From the NCBI GenBank assembly GCA_034670405.1, contig JAXDDX010000057.1:1473001-1537000 (forward strand): a stretch of 64,000 nt of DNA, written 5' to 3'. A program made the translations under genes and the position numbers. Positions 35,301-42,800 of the stretch are shown one piece after another; within the stretch, counting starts at the first letter, position 1; every line of letters begins with the position of its first letter. The DNA is from Hoplostethus atlanticus. Its lineage: Eukaryota > Chordata > Actinopteri > Trachichthyiformes > Trachichthyidae. The notes under the pieces are model-generated. The model made no database searches and was not told the DNA's origin. It was given only the letters and a program-made list of their open reading frames with translations.

Positions 35301-36791
35301 CAGTGCTAGGAACCTAAACTGATTTTCACCATTGTTTCAGGATGCTTATGATCTTATGATTTATCTTTCATTTATGCCTGCTTAGACAGCCATTAGATGA
35401 ATGCAATCACAGAAGCTCTTAGAATTGACCTTTTACTGCTGTCATCTCACCAATATCAATATATTCTTACCAAAAGGATTTAATGCAACCTCAGTGTTTC
35501 CCATACATAGGCTCATCTGTAGCGCACTGCCACAATATCGGCATGACCACCCCAGAATAAAACAAGTTGGTCAATGTATAGAAATTGATCTAAATGGATC
35601 TGTAAGGCATCGCATTATGTTCTCTGTCACACCAGAGACTAATCTCACTCAGCTGTTGCTTGTAAGCTTGCTTGTACACACGCCTTTTCCCTTCATCCTC
35701 TTGTGTGAGACAGACATCACCTGCTACACAGACAAGGACAGTCTGACCTCAAACTGTCTGACAAAAACCTGATATCCACTCGACAACGGAAGGTAATTGC
35801 TAACTTTTTTTCTCTCCAAACTTGTGATGCTACCGTCCCAAAGTGACATTAACCCCAGCTGCTAGCGGAGTCTATGTATTCAACAAGTCACGGATTCAAA
35901 ACAGAGTGGAAAATGTATTTTCTCCCGTGCATTGAACGCGTGTTCCCTCAGATGAGCATTGAGAATTATTTTAGCCCGAACCTGAGGTAGATGCAAAACA
36001 CGCATGAGCAACAGGAAAAGCCCTGAACCCCACCAGTTGAAATGAATTCACATCAGGAAGGAGCTACAACAATATATGTTATTATCACAATGTCACAATA
36101 TCGCAGTATCTTGAGTGCATACATTCTTGGCATGGGTGGCCCCAGTGGGAGTCGAACCCTTAACCCTGGCAGTGTTAATGCCATGCTCTATGAGCTGAGC
36201 AACCCAGGACAGCAACCTCTGGAAACATTACACACACACACACACACAAAAACTCCCAGGATCGCTTCAAAGCAAGATGACAAGAGGACAATGTAATCAT
36301 GCAGACAACCCAATCCACATAGTGACTAGAGATTTTTTTTGGACCTCCTCCACATAAGATGGCCCCACTAGATAGCTGCTCCCAAATAAAGGCTGAGTTG
36401 TTCCAAACTAACCCTACCCCCATCATACACCTATGAAGCCCCATCATACACCTATGAAGCCCCATCCCCCACCGCTACACGCACAGCACAGAGACAGAAC
36501 GGGAAAGTTCGATGATGAACAATTTGGAATGTGACTTACCTTGGCCTTGACTAGCCTCTTGGCAGTCTTGATCTTGGCCTCGCAGAAAGCCCCTCGGTAC
36601 TTGGCGCTCACATCCGTCCCCACTGTCAAGTAGGGGGGCTCCTCCAGAGTCTGGGGAAATAAGGCGACAGGAAGTCAGCGCATTTTAAGCCAATATATAT
36701 AGGAATGAACAGAAATAACACTTGCCTATGAAAGACGTCTGCAAGAAAGCCCCTAGCCTACTGACACAGGTGTATTCTCAAAGCTCAGGCA

Positions 36792-36861
<70 letters not shown>

Positions 36862-39800
36862 CAGGCACCGTGCTCAGTCATTCATCTGGGGAAAACACAT
36901 ACCATCTGCTCTGGGTATTGGAAAACTAGCCTCCAAGGGAGCAAAGGAAAAGGGCATTTGACTGCTGCTATGATGACTACCAAAGAAGAACCTTCCCGAG
37001 ACACATAGCGGCATCTTGTGTCATCATTGGATGTTTATCAAACCGTGTTTCCCCTCAAGGACAAAAAGGCAGAGGAGGGAAAACATACGTTCTATTTCTA
37101 GACCGGGGCAGACAGCAATCCTGGATGGGTACATGTAGTGTCGAGCTGAATTTACTCGCTTTTTCTCTAGCCTTAGTGAATTCAACATGCAAAAAAAAAC
37201 CTACACGACAGCAGCATTTCAAAACATCTTGAATAAGGGGCAGGTCACAAAATGGGCCGAGTTTCCTGATGACAGGATCATGAGCAATTTGAATAGGTGT
37301 CGTGTGCATTTGGCATTTGGCCCTCCCTCCCCGGCGCAGAATTCTATCGACATTTGAATGACCGTTAACCAACACGGGAGTACGTAGCCATGCTCTTTAT
37401 TTTCGGTCGTCACTGGTGCCCTGATAGGTATCAAATCCACAATGCTGAGACTTGATGTAAGTTTGCTACAATTTTCAAGGATGCTTTATTTCAGCATACA
37501 AACATCAGCAAGCTTTATCCATTGCTGAATGTAAACGAATAAGAGTCATGCGTGCAACAGCACCGTGTTTCAAAATGTATTGTCCAATTACTTTAAATGA
37601 ACAAAGCTGCTTTATAAATCTTCAATAACCCCCCCGACTCATTTAGTGTTAGCTCTGGCTAAACTTTTCTTCTTGTCTAATTTGCCAGATAACTGGCCTG
37701 GGCCACAGACGTCTGTCAGGCCAAAGAGGCCATCTGATTAAAAAGCAAGACTTATAACGTAATAGAGTGAGTTTTTTTGTAGTTGGGCAGATTTATGTTC
37801 TGACTGAAGCACACTTTCTTTCCATTAATCAAATAGGTGTTATTGTAACTGTCCACTAAACTATCATGCAGAGAAAGAAGACAGTTTAGCTGGCATGTAA
37901 ACAGGGCTCTCTCTCATAGATACTTGGGAAATTGGCAGAAATATACTTAATATCAGAGTTGTATGAATACTGTATGAATCCATTGTGTTTCACATTGCAT
38001 TTCATTTCCTACTGGGCAAAGACTTTGTGCAGGTAACCCGCTCACTGGTAGCAGGATCAGTTCTCTCACTCTGGGGTGAGCCTTATGCACTGTAGTGGAA
38101 AATAGTGAAGACGTCGATGTAAGATGCAAGAAAGTGCATTCAAATAATTTTGTTCCCCAAATGAACAAGACTAAGGGTCGTAATTAATAACTGTGATCAC
38201 AATATGTAACAAAATAATCAGGATTATCATTTCAGCCATAATCATGCAGCCCTGCTGCCATTGCACACGACACCATGACAATCATCCTCCCACACAAACT
38301 GACAAGCAAGTCGCCTGCTTACTGTCCCACACAAATACAACACAATCACACAGAGAAAAACACACTCATCCCCTATAATCAAATATTCCACCCAGCACCC
38401 AGACACCTAACAACCAACACCAAACGACCGAAAGCGGGTGTCCTGGTGGCTCAGTTGGCTATAGTGCATATCACCTAATAGAGACATCCGGGGTTCGGAT
38501 CCGGCCTGGAACCTTTGTCGCATGTCACCCCCCCCTCTCTCTCCCTACCTGTCTGTTTCTCTATACTGTCAACTGTCCAATAAAATGCCCAAATAATCAA
38601 AAAAATAAAAAACAACAACTGTTTGTTCACATATTGTTGAATCGCAGCTGTTCTATTAAAGCATCTACGGTGCTGGTCGCAGTCAGGCCAGGGCAAGATG
38701 CCTCTGTTCCAGTGGCTCTGGGATTCTGACAGATGGGATTCAGGGGCAGAGTCCAGTGCACTTCAGTCCCCCCACCCCCCATCTCTCAGATAAACACCTC
38801 ATTAGTCTTTAGTGCAGCCTGGCCTCAGCACCAGCTGCCCCGGCCAACACCAAGTTTACATGACGCAGCAGCCATTTCCACTGGCTAACCAACTCTCTTG
38901 TCAGTCATGGCTGCAACACAAGGCTGGACCTCTACAGTATGTACCATTGTTCCATCTCCTCTTTCACACTAATAATCATCTCCTCTCGCTTCCCCTGCTC
39001 TAAGACTGCTTTCTTCCTCAGAAAAAGAAGCCATGCTTCAGAGTCGGAGAGGGCAGTGGGGGTTATCTTGACAGCTGGGTCTGCCAGACCTCCCTAACTC
39101 AACAAGGCAGGGGTGATAACACAGTACTGAGGCCAGATTTACATTTGTCATGCTCGCATGCCAACACAAATAGAGGGTGGTTTGTTATTTCCACTGATAA
39201 TGCCCGACTCCCACCCCCCACCCCCCACCCCCACGCACACACACACACTTCCTACATTCAGCTAAAACTATGAAAGGGAATTCCATTCCTTGGACTAGAT
39301 GGCCATTTAGCCTACAGCTGTCTGGAGAAAAACACTGAATGCTTCTCTTATTTTCATTTCTCCAGCCAGTGCTCGATGAAACACAATTCCTGTGCCTTTG
39401 GGAGGTGTGCTGGTTAAGATCCACTCGCCAACTCATAATGAGCTCAAAACCTCACCTAAGATACTGTCGTGTACAGATTAGAGCAGAGCAAGATCTAGCA
39501 CGAGCCTCCAGCAGCACTTCCAGCAGCACTTTAGCTTCTGCATGCAAAAGCCAGGTTATAGCAGATGTAAGACCAGCTCCCTGGCTATTCACCTAACGCC
39601 ACTGATGTGGAAAATACTCTCCGGGCACACGTGCTTGATTAAACATACACAAATATGACTTGGCACGGGGTGACGAAGTGCACCGGCGGCTGGCATGGAA
39701 AGATTATGGACCATACCATTCCAAACAACAACAGGCCTAAACTGTTCTCAAAACTGCGGCTTGATTTAGCTTAAAAAGTGCAACGCTGAGAAAAACAAAG

Positions 39801-42800
39801 CACATACTATATCGTGGCATTGACCGCTGGCCGACAACCCACGCCTCGTGCCACAAGCTTTTCTCTTTTCACAGAGGATCTAAAACAAAAGAGGTCGCCG
39901 TGGACCAATAGTGTTGATCCAAAAGTACTTGTGGCATGCTTGATGTCAGCAAAGGTCACAGATAGTTTGAACTAAATACGAGCACATGGCTATCTGATTA
40001 TTGGGAATCTGAAGCCAACTTAGTATTTAGACCTTTCTAGTACCATTTCTAGTCAAGAGGAAGCGAAGGTAGGGGGTGTTATGTTATATCAGGGCTTTGA
40101 AAACATTCTCTCTTTACCAAAAAGGAAAATACAGTGGCGCTGGCACCAGCAGAACGGCATCAGTTCCGCTCAATACAGACTCTCAGGTCATGAAAAATTT
40201 AACAACCAACTCCATGCAGCACAAGTGCTAGTTGAAAATGAGACACTGCTTATCAAGCATTTCTTGGATGGACTGAGTTGCACTTTTATTCTACAACTCA
40301 GTCAAAAGATGCTTCCTGGAAACTATCAAAATGTTAAAGCTGTAGCAAACTGATGGCACTGTGGGGGCCGTGCTACATGTGACCTTATTGCAATGATCAG
40401 AGAGGGGCTAAAGGAGACTCTAGCCATTTGCTCAGGGGTGACAGACCACAGCCTGTTGGTCCAGCTCTCTAGGAAGTGCATTCCCTCAGGCGGCAGCTAC
40501 TCATTTCCAATACTCACTCTTTAATTGGAAAGGTTCTTTTGCAACAAGCAATTTAGTAACGCCCTAATTACTCCAGGCATAACATTATTAAGGACGAGGG
40601 ATGCGGGGATTAACCGGTGTCACCATTAACCGCGCTTTTTAAAAACGCCAGTTTTCCGGCAGGTAAGCATTTCAGACGCTACGGCGTCTATGTCTACAGT
40701 TCTATGCTCCGAGCGCAGCCTTGCATTTGCACGAGACTGCACCGGTCAAAATCACATTGTTTGTGTAGGTTTGTGTCAGAGAAATGACGTACCAGGCTGA
40801 TGTGCACCTAAAAAGTGCCTTTAAATCAGCAGCGTGGGAGCATTTTGGATACCTCAAAAATGACCAGGAAGTTGTTGAAGAAGACTGAAGGGTCAAACAC
40901 ACCGAACTTGCTACAGCATCTCCGAGATTGCCATCCATCCTTGCAAGTCAAGGTAATAAAAGACACTCAACTTTAAGCTGAAACTGAAGCAGGAATGGGA
41001 GTACTGCAGCGTCCACCAATTACTTTAAAATTTTGATAAAAAAATAAAAAAATAAAGCTCACCAAAACAGCAAGTAATCTACTGTATTGATTAAACGCTT
41101 TCCAAGTTCCAACTTAGACTAGACTTAGACTACTAAAACAAACCTAATACACACATTTTGGTTTTCAAAAACACAGTTAATATATTATTTCTGTTTCAAA
41201 CGGCAGCAGCTGTGAATTCAAAATAGTCTACAGCACTTCTGACTAATTGTGAGAGAGAGACAAATTGATAACAACAATAATGGGAGAAGGAGGAATTGTT
41301 TTTATGCCTGAGGCGTCTATACTGTGTTGTGAATCACTCTGTAAAACACAGCACAGAAACACAGCTGAGTTTTAGCTAAGCACGTGTTGTGATTGGCTTT
41401 GAAAATGGAGCCCTTCCCCTCGTTGTTTGAATCTCCTGTTAATGCATGCCTTTAAAAAGGTATTTTGACAACAAATTACACTGCCATGTTTCATATTTTA
41501 ATTAAAGTCTGCCTTCAGATCAGGGGCTCAGTTTAGCAATATCTTACTGATTCATAATTATTCTCATATGGCATACTTTCCTTCTACAAATTCTACAGAG
41601 TTGCATTTACTACCATGCCCACAGTATGTCAGTGTGATTTGCAGCCCAGGGTTTGATCCAGAGTGCGAGTCCCCGAAGCTGAAATTAAATCTACGCCTTG
41701 CATCATTACTGCATTGTAGTAGGTTTCAAGTTCAACAACAGCACAAGATGAAGTTGGGAACATAAAGTTGTTTTTATTCAGCTGCTGCACCGGGTTCAAG
41801 TGGCCGATGCCAGCTGGCTTACACAAGACAAACTATTATTATTGTCCCTCGAATTACTCTGGATGTACATCAGTGTAAGACTATGACAGACAACTGAGAC
41901 ACTAAAGTGTTACTGATTTTTTTTACCAAGATTTTGTTACCAATCATATTGTCCTATAATGAATAGGCGTGTATGCTGAACAAAGGAACATGCAAGAGGC
42001 ATGCAGGAAAGAATTAAGCTCCCCCCCAGCCTAGCTCACACGTACAATAATCCTGCTGTGAATCACCTCTTTGTCCAAGCCAGAGTCACCGCAATACCAG
42101 TGACTGGTGCTTCGGCAGGGGTTGCCTTGGCAATGCCATGGCTGGCTTTAAACTAGAAAAAAAAAATCCCATCTTAATACCTTTTCTTTATACACTAATT
42201 CAGCAAGATTTGGGCCAGTCCAATAAATCCAGCCCTCGCACAGTGTCCTGAATGATTCAAAGTAAATTAATAAATCTGATATAATTGAATCATAAATAAA
42301 ACTAGGATGGCATCATAACTTGGAGGGTTAGACAAGGTCTAGTGCTATGAATCACTGATGCTTGTGATTTTAGAGCAACCTACTATCTTGACCAGCATGC
42401 AGCCTCAATGTCTCCAAGCCATGAACATCCCCAAGATGTCATGCAAAATATTAGTTACCCCTTCTTAGCTTCTGTGTAGCAGTCTCTTTTCCTTGCACCA
42501 TACCAAGGAATGGCTTCCGATACTTTATTTGACATATAAAAGACATGTTATGTCATTCTTAGAGAGGTCTCCAACCTCCCACCCCACAGGCAGCTGTACA
42601 ACCTAAGCATTCATAGAATTAAAACAGCTACAACAGACAACAGCTAATTACACTACACAAATACCCTCCTAACTTCACAACAGTTGGTTTTAAAGTAACT
42701 GTACTTATGCACAAATAAACTGCAAGTATCATTGTATATTCACAGGCAGAGACACCTTCATCGACTTGGGCAACCTGGTGCACCTGGCTTGCTGAAGTGT

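Noticed and set aside
40081-40353. 90-codon open frame in arid4b intron 2
   Set aside because: Opposite strand to the gene, no domain, and it sits next to transposon-derived DNA.
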